A stretch of 64,000 nucleotides of DNA, from positions 496,001-560,000 of the forward strand of contig NZ_AUJO01000001.1 of NCBI RefSeq assembly GCF_000424265.1. Direction: 5' to 3'. The position numbers and the translations under genes are program-made. Shown piece after piece: positions 26,541 through 34,818 of this stretch. The notes under the pieces are model-generated. The model was not told where the DNA came from, did not search any database, and was given only the letters and a program-made list of their open reading frames with translations. The stretch comes from Butyrivibrio sp. WCD3002 (GTDB lineage: Bacteria > Bacillota > Clostridia > Lachnospirales > Lachnospiraceae). The first letter of the stretch is position 1. Each line of letters begins with the position of its first letter.

Positions 26541-26820
26541 ACAGCGCGCATATTTAAAAGGACTCGCTCAGACAATCGAGCCTGTTTTTTCTATAGGTAA
26601 AGCTTCTATAACACCTGAAGTTACAGATTCTGTAGCAGAGTGTTTTAATACTAAGGAGCTGATTAAGGGAACAGTACAGAAGAACTGTCTTGATGATGTA
26701 AATGAAGTTGCAAGAACAGTTGCTGACAGAACAAGATCAACTCTGGTTCAGGTTATAGGGCGTAAAATTGTACTTTATAAACCTTTTAAGGATGAACCCG
26801 AAATCAAACTTCCTAAGTAA
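26524..26820 (+). CDS. yhbY: YhbY family RNA-binding protein (CRM domain)
   Basis: 98 residues. Two adjacent ATG codons lie at 26521 and 26524; GGAGG at 26513-26517 gives better spacing for the second, and MNLTSKQRAYLKGLA matches the family N-terminus. It is a single CRM domain protein bound to pre-50S particles. It overlaps the obgE end, so translation is coupled. Confidence 0.92.
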   Translation: MNLTSKQRAYLKGLAQTIEPVFSIGKASITPEVTDSVAECFNTKELIKGTVQKNCLDDVNEVARTVADRTRSTLVQVIGRKIVLYKPFKDEPEIKLPK

Positions 26821-26900
26821 CTTGGATACAATTTGGGTCTGCTTTTGTGATAAAATAATATAAATAGACTTTTATTTTTAACTAACACGAGGTATATATT

Positions 26901-27554
26901 ATGGCACCCAGAAAAATTGGAATTGTAGGCGGAACATTTAACCCAATACATAATGTTCATTTACTTCTTGGTGAAGCAGCAAGAGAGCAGTTTGGACTTG
27001 ATAGAATTATCTATATTCCTACAGGCAAATCCTATTTAAAACAGGATGAGGATATTCCGGCAGGTGAGATGCGCTATCAGATGGTTAAGCTTGCGATAGA
27101 TAATAATCCATATTTTACCTGCTCAAGACTTGAAATAGACAGGGAAGGCAACACCTATACCATAGATACAATTAATGAGCTTAAGAAGATGTATCCCGGT
27201 GATGAGCTGTATCTTATCCTTGGCGGCGATACTTTTAAGCAAATTGAGAACTGGTATAAAAGTGAAGAACTTTTTAAGAGTTGTATTATTCTTGCAGCTG
27301 TAAGAGATAATATGTCCATAGAGGATATGGACAAGCAGCGCAGTTACCTTCACGATAAATATGGTGCAGACGTTCGCATACTTCAGTTCAGAAACATTGA
27401 CCTATCATCCAGCGATATAAGAAAGAGACTTCTTTCCGGCAGATCCGTGAGATATATGGTTCCTGATTCTGTAATTGAATTTGCTATTCTTAAGAATATT
27501 TATTCAGGCGTTTCCGTATCAGATGACGATGATATGAAGGTATATGTTAAATGA
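26901..27554 (+). CDS. nadD: Nicotinate-nucleotide adenylyltransferase
   Basis: 217 residues. It adenylates nicotinate mononucleotide in NAD synthesis. GGTFNPIHNVHL is the nucleotidyltransferase motif, and LSSSDIRKRL the C-terminal signature. The last residues are acidic and Ser-rich. It overlaps yqeK by 4 nt (ATGA). Confidence 0.95.
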   Translation: MAPRKIGIVGGTFNPIHNVHLLLGEAAREQFGLDRIIYIPTGKSYLKQDEDIPAGEMRYQMVKLAIDNNPYFTCSRLEIDREGNTYTIDTINELKKMYPGDELYLILGGDTFKQIENWYKSEELFKSCIILAAVRDNMSIEDMDKQRSYLHDKYGADVRILQFRNIDLSSSDIRKRLLSGRSVRYMVPDSVIEFAILKNIYSGVSVSDDDDMKVYVK

Positions 27555-28138
27555 AAACCGTTGAATTATCCAAAAAGTTCCGTAAGGAAATGCAGGATGC
27601 ACTGAAATCTGAGAGATTTGATCACACTCTCGGGGTAGCATATACCGCTGCCAATATGGCTGCAATCTTTGATACAGATACTCAGAAAGCTCTTGTGGCA
27701 GGATATCTTCATGATTGTGCCAAGAACCTCGATCATGATGAGCAGATAAAAATATGCAAGAAAAACGGTGTTGAAGTATCAGATGTAGAAAGGCGTAATC
27801 CTTCACTTATTCATGCGAAAGCCGGAATGTGTCTTGCAAGAACTAAGTATGGAATAGAAGATGAAGAGATTTTAAATGCAATAAGATGGCATACTACGGG
27901 GCATCCCGGAATGACTACTCTTGAAAAAATTGTATTTATCGCTGATTTCATTGAACCAAACAGAAAACCCTTAGAGCATATGGATATTATTCGCAAGGAG
28001 GCATTTCGCGATTTAGACAAGTGCATGCTTTTAATTCTAAGGGATACTCTTAATTATCTAAAAAATATAGATAAAGAATGTGATTCTATGACCCAGGACA
28101 CTTATGAATACTATTTAAGAAAGGCAGAAGAGAAATGA
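27551..28138 (+). CDS. yqeK: HD-domain hydrolase YqeK (Ap4A hydrolase)
   Basis: 195 residues. HD metal motif in YLHDCAKN, plus H(28)TLGVAYTA-type first His and IRWHTTGHPGM. Family members hydrolyse diadenosine tetraphosphate. It overlaps nadD and rsfS by 4 nt each, the common nadD-yqeK-rsfS arrangement. Confidence 0.93.
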   Translation: MKTVELSKKFRKEMQDALKSERFDHTLGVAYTAANMAAIFDTDTQKALVAGYLHDCAKNLDHDEQIKICKKNGVEVSDVERRNPSLIHAKAGMCLARTKYGIEDEEILNAIRWHTTGHPGMTTLEKIVFIADFIEPNRKPLEHMDIIRKEAFRDLDKCMLLILRDTLNYLKNIDKECDSMTQDTYEYYLRKAEEK

Positions 28139-28503
28139 GTAATTCACATAGCTTAGAAGAATCAAAGAAAATGGTAAAGATCGCTGTTGAAGCTCTTGAG
28201 AACACTAAGGGCGAAGATATCGAGATTCTTGATATCAGTGAAGTATCATCCCTTGGTGATTATTTCATTATTGCAAACGGAACAAACAGATCTCAGATCC
28301 AGGCCATGGCTGACAGAGTAGAAGAAGAACTTTACAAAGCAGGCTACAAAAAGAAGGACATCGAAGGATATGAAAGTGCATTTTGGATCCTTCAGGATTT
28401 CGAGGACATAATAGTTCACATATTCGACAAGGAAAACAGAGTATTCTACGATCTTGAGAGAATATGGCGCGATGGCAAAAAGGTCACTAAAGACGAAATT
28501 TAA
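28135..28503 (+). CDS. rsfS: Ribosome silencing factor RsfS
   Basis: 122 residues. It binds L14 and blocks subunit joining under starvation. EDIEILDISEVSSLGDYFIIANG and the C-terminal WILQDFEDIIVHIFD with REFYDLE-like ending are typical. A terminator follows. Confidence 0.95.
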   Translation: MSNSHSLEESKKMVKIAVEALENTKGEDIEILDISEVSSLGDYFIIANGTNRSQIQAMADRVEEELYKAGYKKKDIEGYESAFWILQDFEDIIVHIFDKENRVFYDLERIWRDGKKVTKDEI

Positions 28504-28513
28504 TTAAGATATT

Positions 28514-28558
28514 AGAGGCAAATACTTATGTGATTTTCATAGGTATTTGCTCTTTTTT
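28514..28558 (+). terminator. Rho-independent terminator after rsfS
   Basis: AGAGGCAAATACTTATG pairs with CATAGGTATTTGCTCT across a short loop, followed by seven T. It ends the obg-to-rsfS transcription unit. Confidence 0.9.
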
Positions 28559-28566
28559 TATTTAAA

Positions 28567-28590
28567 AAGGAGGCTCAATCGAGCCTCCTT
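28567..28590 (-). terminator. Terminator of lexA
   Basis: AAGGAGGCTC and GAGCCTCCTT form a perfect 10-bp stem with a 4-nt loop just past the lexA stop. Read on the minus strand it runs into TTTTAAAT and more T-rich sequence, so it serves lexA. It lies beside the rsfS terminator, as usual between convergent genes. Confidence 0.85.
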
Positions 28591-28595
28591 AATCT

Positions 28596-29213
28596 TTAAT
28601 ATAATCTAAGTACTCCGAATACTTTTCCAAGAATCTCACAATCATCAACGATAATAGGATCCATTGAATCATTCTCGGGCTGCAATCTTATGTGGCCGCT
28701 TTCTTTATAGAAGGTTTTTACGGTAGCAGAGTCATCAATAAGTGCTACAACCTGATCACCATTCTTTGCTGTATTACAACTCTGAACAAATATCTTGTCC
28801 CCATTATAAATTCCTGCATTTATCATTGAATCACCCTTAACATTAAGAATGAATGTATCTGATCCCTTAGGACACATAGATGCCGGGATAGGGAAGTAGG
28901 TATCTATATTTTCCTCTGCAAGTATCGGAAGACCTGCCGCAACCTGACCAACTACAGGTATGCTTACCATTTCTGTTCTTATCATATTAAAGCTGTCATC
29001 GCAGATTTCGATTGCTCTGGGCTTTGTGGGATCTCGCTTAATATACCCGTTCTTCTCAAGTGATGCGAGATGAGAGTGAACAGATGATGTTGACTTTAAT
29101 TTAACAGTCTCACAAATCTCTCTGACTGTAGGCGGATATCCCTTATCCAGAATAACCTGCTTCATATATTCAAGTATTTCCTGTTGTTTTGCTGAAATTT
29201 TCCCTTTTGACAT
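28596..29213 (-). CDS. lexA: SOS repressor LexA
   Basis: 205 residues. Winged helix-turn-helix at residues 1-65 (PPTVREICETVKLKSTSSVHSHL), self-cleavage site Ala93-Gly94 (VAAGLP), catalytic Ser129 (KGDSM) and Lys166 (ATVK). DNA damage activates RecA, which triggers LexA self-cleavage. A GAAC-N4-GTTC box lies 25 nt upstream, so lexA represses itself. RBS GGAGGGAG before ATG. A divergent SOS-type gene is on the other side of the intergenic region. Confidence 0.97.
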   Translation of the reverse strand: MSKGKISAKQQEILEYMKQVILDKGYPPTVREICETVKLKSTSSVHSHLASLEKNGYIKRDPTKPRAIEICDDSFNMIRTEMVSIPVVGQVAAGLPILAEENIDTYFPIPASMCPKGSDTFILNVKGDSMINAGIYNGDKIFVQSCNTAKNGDQVVALIDDSATVKTFYKESGHIRLQPENDSMDPIIVDDCEILGKVFGVLRLY

Positions 29214-29237
29214 ATTTCTCCCTCCAACAATTAGTAT

Positions 29238-29249
29238 GAACCTACGTTC
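29238..29249 (-). promoter_or_regulatory. LexA box of lexA
   Basis: GAACCTACGTTC is a perfect match to the Firmicute SOS box GAAC-N4-GTTC. It is just downstream of a possible promoter read on the minus strand (TTGCAT, 17 nt, TAAACT). Confidence 0.88.
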
Positions 29250-29432
29250 AGTTTATCACATATACACAACATATGCAAACATATATTCGCTTTTTAAAGT
29301 ATACGCATAAATGAATACAAATAAACGTTATTAAAAGTGTGACATTTATGGGACAGTTCGTGATTTATTATTAAGACAGTTCAGAAAACCGCGGTGAAAT
29401 AAATAAAGTAATAGATAAAGAAAAAACTTCAT

Positions 29433-29516
29433 AAAATCACAAAACACCCACATAGATGTGAGTGTCCTGCGATTTTCTTATGAGGGGGAGATAGTGATTT
29501 CGTTCATCAACTATCT
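29433..29516. other. Two adjacent hairpins in the lexA-yneA intergenic region
   Basis: The 479-nt region between lexA and the LysM gene has two strong stems. The first (29433-29476) joins AAAATC with GATTTT around ACACCCACAT/ATGTGAGTGT with one mismatch. The second (29489-29516) joins AGATAGTGAT with ATCAACTATCT with one bulge. A GAGGGGGAG run lies between them. They do not look like terminators of either gene. A small RNA or leader is possible. Confidence 0.4.
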
Positions 29517-29589
29517 TGATACATATATTACTTTATAAATATGAACAAAATATGAACTGAAACGAATGATTTCTTTAAGATTTCAGAAA

Positions 29590-29673
29590 GAACAAATGTG
29601 CGAATTTTCTGTTGACAAATGAATATATGTTCGATATATTATTTTAAAGAACAGTTGTTCGCAACATTTGTTC
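29590..29673 (+). promoter_or_regulatory. SOS-controlled promoter with a cluster of LexA boxes
   Basis: A near-consensus promoter, TTGACA (29612-29617), 17 nt, TATATT (29635-29640), is surrounded by LexA-type sites. GAACAGTTGTTC (29649-29660) is perfect. GAATATATGTTC (29621-29632, inside the spacer), GAACAAATGTGC (29590-29601) and CAACATTTGTTC (29662-29673) each differ at one position. This suggests tight repression released by DNA damage. Confidence 0.88.
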
Positions 29674-29692
29674 GAATAATGGAGGGTATGAA

Positions 29693-30121
29693 ATGAGCAG
29701 TGCAGTCGGTACAGTAAACGGAACAAACAGAACATACAGCAATTACGACGTAATCGAACAGAGCCGTATCAGATCTCTCAATAACAGGAAGAGACGCGAG
29801 AGACAGCTCCATCGTAGAATCATTATATTTGTAGTAATGACAGCAATGATTATATTCCTTGGAATGTTCCTGTCATTTTCATTCTTCTCTGATGCAAGTG
29901 CTGATGAGTCACATACACAGCACATTTATTATAAGACTGTATCAGTAACAGCCGGAGATTCTGTATGGAGTATTGCCAATGACAATCTTGATTCTATTCA
30001 CTACAGAAAAGCACAGACTCTGGTTAATGATATTGCTAAGATCAACAAAATATCTACTGATGCCAAGCTTACAGCCGGCACTAACATAATAGTTCCTTAC
30101 TATCCGGATGAAGTGAACTGA
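29693..30121 (+). CDS. LysM-domain membrane protein, YneA-like SOS cell-division inhibitor candidate
   Basis: 142 residues: a basic cytoplasmic N-terminus, one membrane segment about 42-66, and a C-terminal LysM domain (YYKTVSVTAGDSVWSIA to IIVPYY). B. subtilis YneA has the same plan (membrane helix plus LysM), is encoded next to lexA on the opposite strand, and halts division during the SOS response. The LexA boxes at this promoter support the same role. RBS GGAGGG is 9 nt before ATG. Sequence similarity to YneA outside LysM is weak, so the name is by context. Confidence 0.82.
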   Translation: MSSAVGTVNGTNRTYSNYDVIEQSRIRSLNNRKRRERQLHRRIIIFVVMTAMIIFLGMFLSFSFFSDASADESHTQHIYYKTVSVTAGDSVWSIANDNLDSIHYRKAQTLVNDIAKINKISTDAKLTAGTNIIVPYYPDEVN

Positions 30122-30246
30122 CAATTAAACAAGTATTACTACAATTTAAAATAATTGTTGCTATATAGCATAAAAATATCCATTTTGTAAACTCAAATAT
30201 GTTATAATTGTATTATTAAAAGACCATTCGAAGTGGAGGTTCTGTT

Positions 30247-30876
30247 ATGAATACAATTATTACAATAGGCAGACAATTTGGTTCAGGCGGAAGAGAAATT
30301 GGCGTGAAGGTTGCTGAGTATTTTGGCATTAAGTTTTATGACAAAGAACTTCTTACCAGGGCTGCAAAAGAAAGTGGATTTGCTCAGGAGATGATTCAGG
30401 ATCATGATGAGCGTCCCACAACTTCTTTCCTTTATAATCTCGTAATGGATACCTATTCATTTGGTTATAATTCATCAAGCTTTGTTGACATGCCTATCAG
30501 TCACAAGATTTTTCTTGCTCAGTTTGATACTATCAAGAAAATTGCTGATGAAGGTCCATGCGTAATTGTTGGTCGATGCGCTGATTATGCACTGGCTGAT
30601 TATAAAAATGTAGTAAATGTATTTATCCATGCTGATGAAGAAGATAAGATAGAGCGTGTTATGAGCAGATATCCTGACATCACCACAAAGGATAAAGCAT
30701 TAGAGATGCTTCTTAAGAAGGATAAACAGAGACAGAGCTATTATAATTATTACTCATCCAAGAAATGGGGCAGATCTGATACCTATGATCTTACAATTAA
30801 TAGCAGCTGCCTTGGAATAGATGGCACTGTTAAGCTTATCACACAATTTGTAGAGGATTTCGAGAATAACGACTAA
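30247..30876 (+). CDS. Cytidylate kinase-like family protein
   Basis: 209 residues. P-loop GRQFGSGGREIG near the N-terminus and AGR-type catalytic arginine in VIVGRCADY. The family resembles CMP kinase but is common in Clostridia as an extra, uncharacterised kinase; the true substrate is unknown. RBS GGAGGT is 6 nt before ATG. It precedes yfbR by 5 nt, which may hint at a nucleotide-linked role. Confidence 0.85.
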   Translation: MNTIITIGRQFGSGGREIGVKVAEYFGIKFYDKELLTRAAKESGFAQEMIQDHDERPTTSFLYNLVMDTYSFGYNSSSFVDMPISHKIFLAQFDTIKKIADEGPCVIVGRCADYALADYKNVVNVFIHADEEDKIERVMSRYPDITTKDKALEMLLKKDKQRQSYYNYYSSKKWGRSDTYDLTINSSCLGIDGTVKLITQFVEDFENND

Positions 30877-30881
30877 ACATC

Positions 30882-31475
30882 ATGGCTTATAATTTCTTTG
30901 CAACTATATCAAGAATGAAATATATAGAGCGCTGGGCACTTATGCGCAACTCAAGACAGGAGAATCTCTGTGAGCATTCTCTTGAGGTTGCGATGATTGC
31001 TCATGCGCTTTGTATTATTGGAAATATCAGATACGGAAAACATTTAGATGCTGAAAAAGCTGCACTTATTGGTCTTTATCATGATGCCTCAGAAATAATT
31101 ACAGGTGACATGCCAACTCCTGTGAAGTATTATAATGAGGAGATTAAGCGCGCCTATAAACAGGTGGAGGCAATTGCTGATGTATCGCTTTTACATAAGC
31201 TTCCGGAGGATCTTCGACCTGCCTTTGAGGAAATTTTTAAAGCTCAGGAAGGCGAAGATGAAGAATACATGCGCAGGCTTGTGAAGGCTGCAGACAAATT
31301 GTCAGCGCTCATAAAATGTATAGAGGAGAAGAATGCCGGAAACAGTGAGTTTAGAACGGCAGAGAAGAGTACGTTAAAGTCCATTAATAAGTTAAAAGAG
31401 GATCTGCCTGAGGTTGAAGACTTTATGAATGATTTCCTTGAACCTTATGGAAAGACTCTTGACGAACTCTCATAA
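30882..31475 (+). CDS. yfbR: 5'-deoxynucleotidase, YfbR-like HD protein
   Basis: 197 residues. RWALMRNSRQENLCEHSLEVA and LYHDASEIITGDMPTPVKY match YfbR, including the HD metal ligands and the substrate-facing residues. YfbR dephosphorylates deoxynucleoside 5'-monophosphates. It follows the kinase gene by 5 nt and precedes the MATE gene by 9 nt, so all three are probably one operon. Confidence 0.92.
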   Translation: MAYNFFATISRMKYIERWALMRNSRQENLCEHSLEVAMIAHALCIIGNIRYGKHLDAEKAALIGLYHDASEIITGDMPTPVKYYNEEIKRAYKQVEAIADVSLLHKLPEDLRPAFEEIFKAQEGEDEEYMRRLVKAADKLSALIKCIEEKNAGNSEFRTAEKSTLKSINKLKEDLPEVEDFMNDFLEPYGKTLDELS

Positions 31476-31484
31476 GTTATTGTT

Positions 31485-32825
31485 ATGCAGAATGAATTAT
31501 TTGAAAAAGCACCTATTCCAAAAGCATATATGAAAATGGCGATGCCTGTAGTTATGGGTATGATCGTTACGCTTGTATACAACCTTGTTGATACATATTT
31601 TATAGCGTTAACGGGAAATACAGACCTAATTGCAGGTATTTCTATTTGTGCACCTTTATTTACGCTACTGTTGGCAATCGGCGATATATTTGGTATCGGC
31701 GGAAGTTCAGTTATTTCAAGACTTCTTGGAGCAAAGAAAGAAGATGAAGCAAAAAAGAAGAGTACATTTTGCTTCTATACCGCTATAATAACCGGAATTA
31801 TTTTTACTGTATTAATGCTTATTTTCAAAGGCTCTATACTAAGTATTCTTGGTGCAACAGAACAAACCTACATATACGCAGAGCAGTACTACAGATGGCT
31901 GATTCTTGGTTCAACCTTTGTAATTTTCTCATTGGTTCCCACAAACCTTCTGCGTGCTGAGGGAGCATCATTAGCATCCATGATAGGTTCCATCATCGGA
32001 ACGGTTATAAATATAATACTTGATCCGATATTTATCTTTACTCTGGGCTTTGGCGCTGCCGGAGCTGCAATGGCTACAATTATTGGATATATTTCAACAT
32101 GCACATTTTTTATAGTTTATATACTTAAAAAGAGCAGAATACTTTCATTATCACTTAGAGGATTTAAACCTGAATTTCGGTCATTATCCGAGATTCTTGT
32201 TATAGGTCTACCTTCAAGTATTTCAAATCTTATGCAAACCATTGGAATTACACTTACCAACAGATTCCTGATGCCTTACGGCAATGACAATATTGCTGTA
32301 ATGGGTATTGTTCTTAAAATAGTAAATATCGCACTTCTTGTACTTGTTGGATTGGCATTTGGTGGTCAGCCTATTATGGGCTATAACTATGGTGCAAAGA
32401 ACATGGCCAGATTAAAGAAAACTCTTAGATTTGGTATAGCAGTAACCGGTGGTTCCGGTCTGTTCTTTACGATAATACTATCATTACTTGCACATCCAAT
32501 AGTTTCAAGATTCTTAAGTGATGAGGGATTAATTTCTCTTGGCGCTAAAATGCTCAGAATGCAGCTTCTTGGAATGCCTCTTGTTGGTGTATGCCTTATA
32601 TTTATCTGCTCATTTCAGTCAACAGGAAAAGCCCTTAGCGCTTTTGTATTATCTGCCTGCAGGCAGGGAATTGTTTACCTTCCTGTGATTATCATTGCAT
32701 CAACAATGCTTGGACTTAACGGTGTTATATCTGCACAGGTTATTTCAGATATCGTTACAACAATAATTGCGTTTTTTATCTTCAGAAACAGTTTGTATAA
32801 AGAAATTAAGGCTTATAGCAAATAA
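31485..32825 (+). CDS. MATE family efflux transporter
   Basis: 446 residues with twelve predicted membrane helices in two related halves. The N-terminal PKAYMKMAMPVVMGMIVTLVYNLVDTYFI and the second-half GLPSSISNLMQ and GGQPIMGYNYGA are MATE signatures. It should export drugs or metabolites using a Na+ or H+ gradient; the substrate cannot be told. The ATG is weakly preceded by a ribosome site, so it may depend on coupling to yfbR. A 260-nt gap follows. Confidence 0.92.
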   Translation: MQNELFEKAPIPKAYMKMAMPVVMGMIVTLVYNLVDTYFIALTGNTDLIAGISICAPLFTLLLAIGDIFGIGGSSVISRLLGAKKEDEAKKKSTFCFYTAIITGIIFTVLMLIFKGSILSILGATEQTYIYAEQYYRWLILGSTFVIFSLVPTNLLRAEGASLASMIGSIIGTVINIILDPIFIFTLGFGAAGAAMATIIGYISTCTFFIVYILKKSRILSLSLRGFKPEFRSLSEILVIGLPSSISNLMQTIGITLTNRFLMPYGNDNIAVMGIVLKIVNIALLVLVGLAFGGQPIMGYNYGAKNMARLKKTLRFGIAVTGGSGLFFTIILSLLAHPIVSRFLSDEGLISLGAKMLRMQLLGMPLVGVCLIFICSFQSTGKALSAFVLSACRQGIVYLPVIIIASTMLGLNGVISAQVISDIVTTIIAFFIFRNSLYKEIKAYSK

Positions 32826-33045
32826 CCAATAGCCAAAAACAGAGTTTCAAATCAGTTTCAGCGAAAATATTTAAGTAAAATTATCAAATTATTGATATTC
32901 ATAAATCCTGTATTAGTGTGATTGAGCACGGAAACGCACTTTTGTCAAGAACGAATTTTGAATAGAATTGTTCATTTTTCGTAATTTTTTTCTCGCCTAA
33001 TATTTAATATACTTATCCTACACGAAATCTAAAGTATCAAATTCG

Positions 33046-33070
33046 ATTTGAATAGTTCTTTTATTCAAAT
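33046..33070 (+). promoter_or_regulatory. Palindrome upstream of a small membrane protein gene
   Basis: In the gap 32826-33085, ATTTGAATA (33046-33054) and TATTCAAAT (33062-33070) form a perfect 9-bp inverted repeat with a 7-nt spacer, immediately before the ribosome site. A possible -10 (TATACT) is at 33008-33013. It could be an operator or a 5' leader hairpin. Confidence 0.45.
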
Positions 33071-33085
33071 AGATGGGAGGGCGAG

Positions 33086-33304
33086 ATGGAAAAAAACAAC
33101 TATTACTTGAGAAATACGGCCTTAATTATAATTTTGGCCATATTCATTACTTTGGTGCCCTTAGTATCATTATTTACTAAGTCCAAAAATGAAACATCAA
33201 CTTATCTTGCTGATAACAGCGCAAGTGAAAATGTAATTGTAGATCAACAGACAATTGCAATGGACTTAAATATTTCAAGTTTAATAGCTAAAATAGTTGA
33301 ATAA
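33086..33304 (+). CDS. Small single-helix membrane protein, unknown function
   Basis: 72 residues. A short polar N-terminus, one membrane helix about 11-30 (LIIILAIFITLVPLVSLF), then a polar outside segment. RBS GGGAGGGCGAG precedes ATG at good spacing and a terminator follows, so it is a real monocistronic gene. No family recognised. Confidence 0.7.
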   Translation: MEKNNYYLRNTALIIILAIFITLVPLVSLFTKSKNETSTYLADNSASENVIVDQQTIAMDLNISSLIAKIVE

Positions 33305-33346
33305 AGAATATTATATAAAGAGAAATAGAATATAGATGATAAAAAT

Positions 33347-33386
33347 AGCACCAATCGATTTGATATCGATTGGTGCTTCTTTTTTA
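33347..33386 (+). terminator. Rho-independent terminator after the small membrane protein
   Basis: AGCACCAATCGAT pairs perfectly with ATCGATTGGTGCT (13 bp, 5-nt loop), followed by TCTTTTTT. It may also act on the convergent AraC gene. Confidence 0.92.
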
Positions 33387-33459
33387 CTTTCTACTGATTT
33401 CGAGAATTTTATGAAGAAAGATCTGTTTTCTTAGGAAGTCTTCCTTAAGAGGAATAATA

Positions 33460-34440
33460 TTACGATACTGTGCTACTTTTCATACCGGCAAATTGTGGAT
33501 TCGCAGGAAGCGGATGTCTGGCTTCATTAAGCATTCTAAACTGAGATGGCGGAATACCCGTACTTTTTCTAAAGGCTCTCGTAAAGGCTGTACTGCTGGC
33601 AAAACCTGCCTGATAAGAAATATCGGTAATCGATAATTCAGGATTGGACAGGAGTGTTTGAGCATAGTTTATACGCATCTGCTGCAAATATTGATAAAAG
33701 GTAGTTCCAGCATAATCTGAGAAAATTCTCTCAAAATGATATTTGCTGAATCCTGCGAAGGCTGCCACATCCTCCAAAGATATATCCTCAGTAAAATGCT
33801 CTGAAAGGTAAGTACAGACATTAGCAAGAGATATAGTATTTTTATGTGCCAAAGCAGATGAAACAGATTCAGGAGCCTGGAAGGATGCCATGTTTTTGCC
33901 ACACAGAACAATAAAATGCATAAGTATCGAGTAAATCTCAAGTTCCCCATAGGGATCAAGCTCTGTAAACGACATAAGGCTGTGACCAAGGCGGCCTTCA
34001 CTCATCTGAACAGGCGGAGCAGAGCCAAAATACAATTCTTTAATTTCATCCAAATGATTACATAGCTGAGAATATAAGCTCTCAGGACAGTTCTTTTTCC
34101 TTATATGAAGTGCAGGAGACATGAGTCTGAATGCCTTGTCTATTTCCTTTAACGCCGTAAGCCTTGAAAAATCGGCCTGAATATAGACTCTTGTTCCAAA
34201 GGAAAGAGAGAAGATTTCATGCAAAACAGCAGGGCACACTAAAAGAATATCGCCCTCTTCAAGATCATAAGTCTGAGTTCCGCATACAACCTTGTATGGA
34301 GACTCTTTAATCCAGATTATCTCAATATCTGTATGCCAGTGAGGAGGATAATCCGTGTGCTCCTGATTGATATACATTCGAAGACTTGTGTTTTTCTTAT
34401 GCTTAACACTTTCCTTTACTCCATCAAATTTAACTCTCAT
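33460..34440 (-). CDS. AraC family transcriptional regulator
   Basis: 326 residues from ATG 34440; GGGGA is 8 nt upstream, whereas the 5-codon longer GTG start at 34455 has no ribosome site. N-terminal cupin (HTDIEIIWIKESPYKVV, with EGDILLVCP) is a sugar-sensing fold, and the last 100 residues hold two helix-turn-helix motifs (VAAFAGFSKYHFERIF and ISYQAGFASSTAFTRAFRKSTGIPPSQFR). It diverges from the ABC transporter and xylosidase genes and probably activates them. The ligand is unknown; a xylose or arabinose oligomer is a fair guess. Confidence 0.9.
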   Translation of the reverse strand: MRVKFDGVKESVKHKKNTSLRMYINQEHTDYPPHWHTDIEIIWIKESPYKVVCGTQTYDLEEGDILLVCPAVLHEIFSLSFGTRVYIQADFSRLTALKEIDKAFRLMSPALHIRKKNCPESLYSQLCNHLDEIKELYFGSAPPVQMSEGRLGHSLMSFTELDPYGELEIYSILMHFIVLCGKNMASFQAPESVSSALAHKNTISLANVCTYLSEHFTEDISLEDVAAFAGFSKYHFERIFSDYAGTTFYQYLQQMRINYAQTLLSNPELSITDISYQAGFASSTAFTRAFRKSTGIPPSQFRMLNEARHPLPANPQFAGMKSSTVS

Positions 34441-34689
34441 ATTCCAAGTCCCCACATTTGGAAAAATAGCATTTTTTGACAGGTTACATAGAAGTCCATA
34501 ATTGCCATTATTTTCGAAAGATTTCGAGAAATAATAAACAAAAATTTATATTTGATAGTAATTATAACATATACATATATGAATAAAAGTGGAAAATATG
34601 GCAAATTGTACACCATATATTAAAAATCAATTAAATAACGTTGGCGTTTTGCATAATAAAAAAGCAATATTTGTATATTAGATAGCAAT

Positions 34690-34730
34690 TTTTCACGAGC
34701 AAAAATTAACAGTATAATTTATTGTTAATT
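34690..34730 (+). promoter_or_regulatory. Promoter with an overlapping palindrome for the sugar ABC operon
   Basis: In the 378-nt gap between the AraC gene and the binding protein gene, TTTTCA (34690-34695), 17 nt, TATAAT (34713-34718) forms a good promoter. AATTAACA (34704-34711) and TGTTAATT (34723-34730) make a perfect 8-bp inverted repeat that straddles the -10. This position fits a repressor operator better than an AraC activator site. The rest of the gap is AT-rich with nothing else clear. Confidence 0.6.
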
Positions 34731-34818
34731 CATAAAGAAACAGATAAATGTTTTACAAAAATGATATTTTCAGACTAATTATCTGAAAGTATCGAGCAAA
34801 TCATAAGGAGGGTTATGT

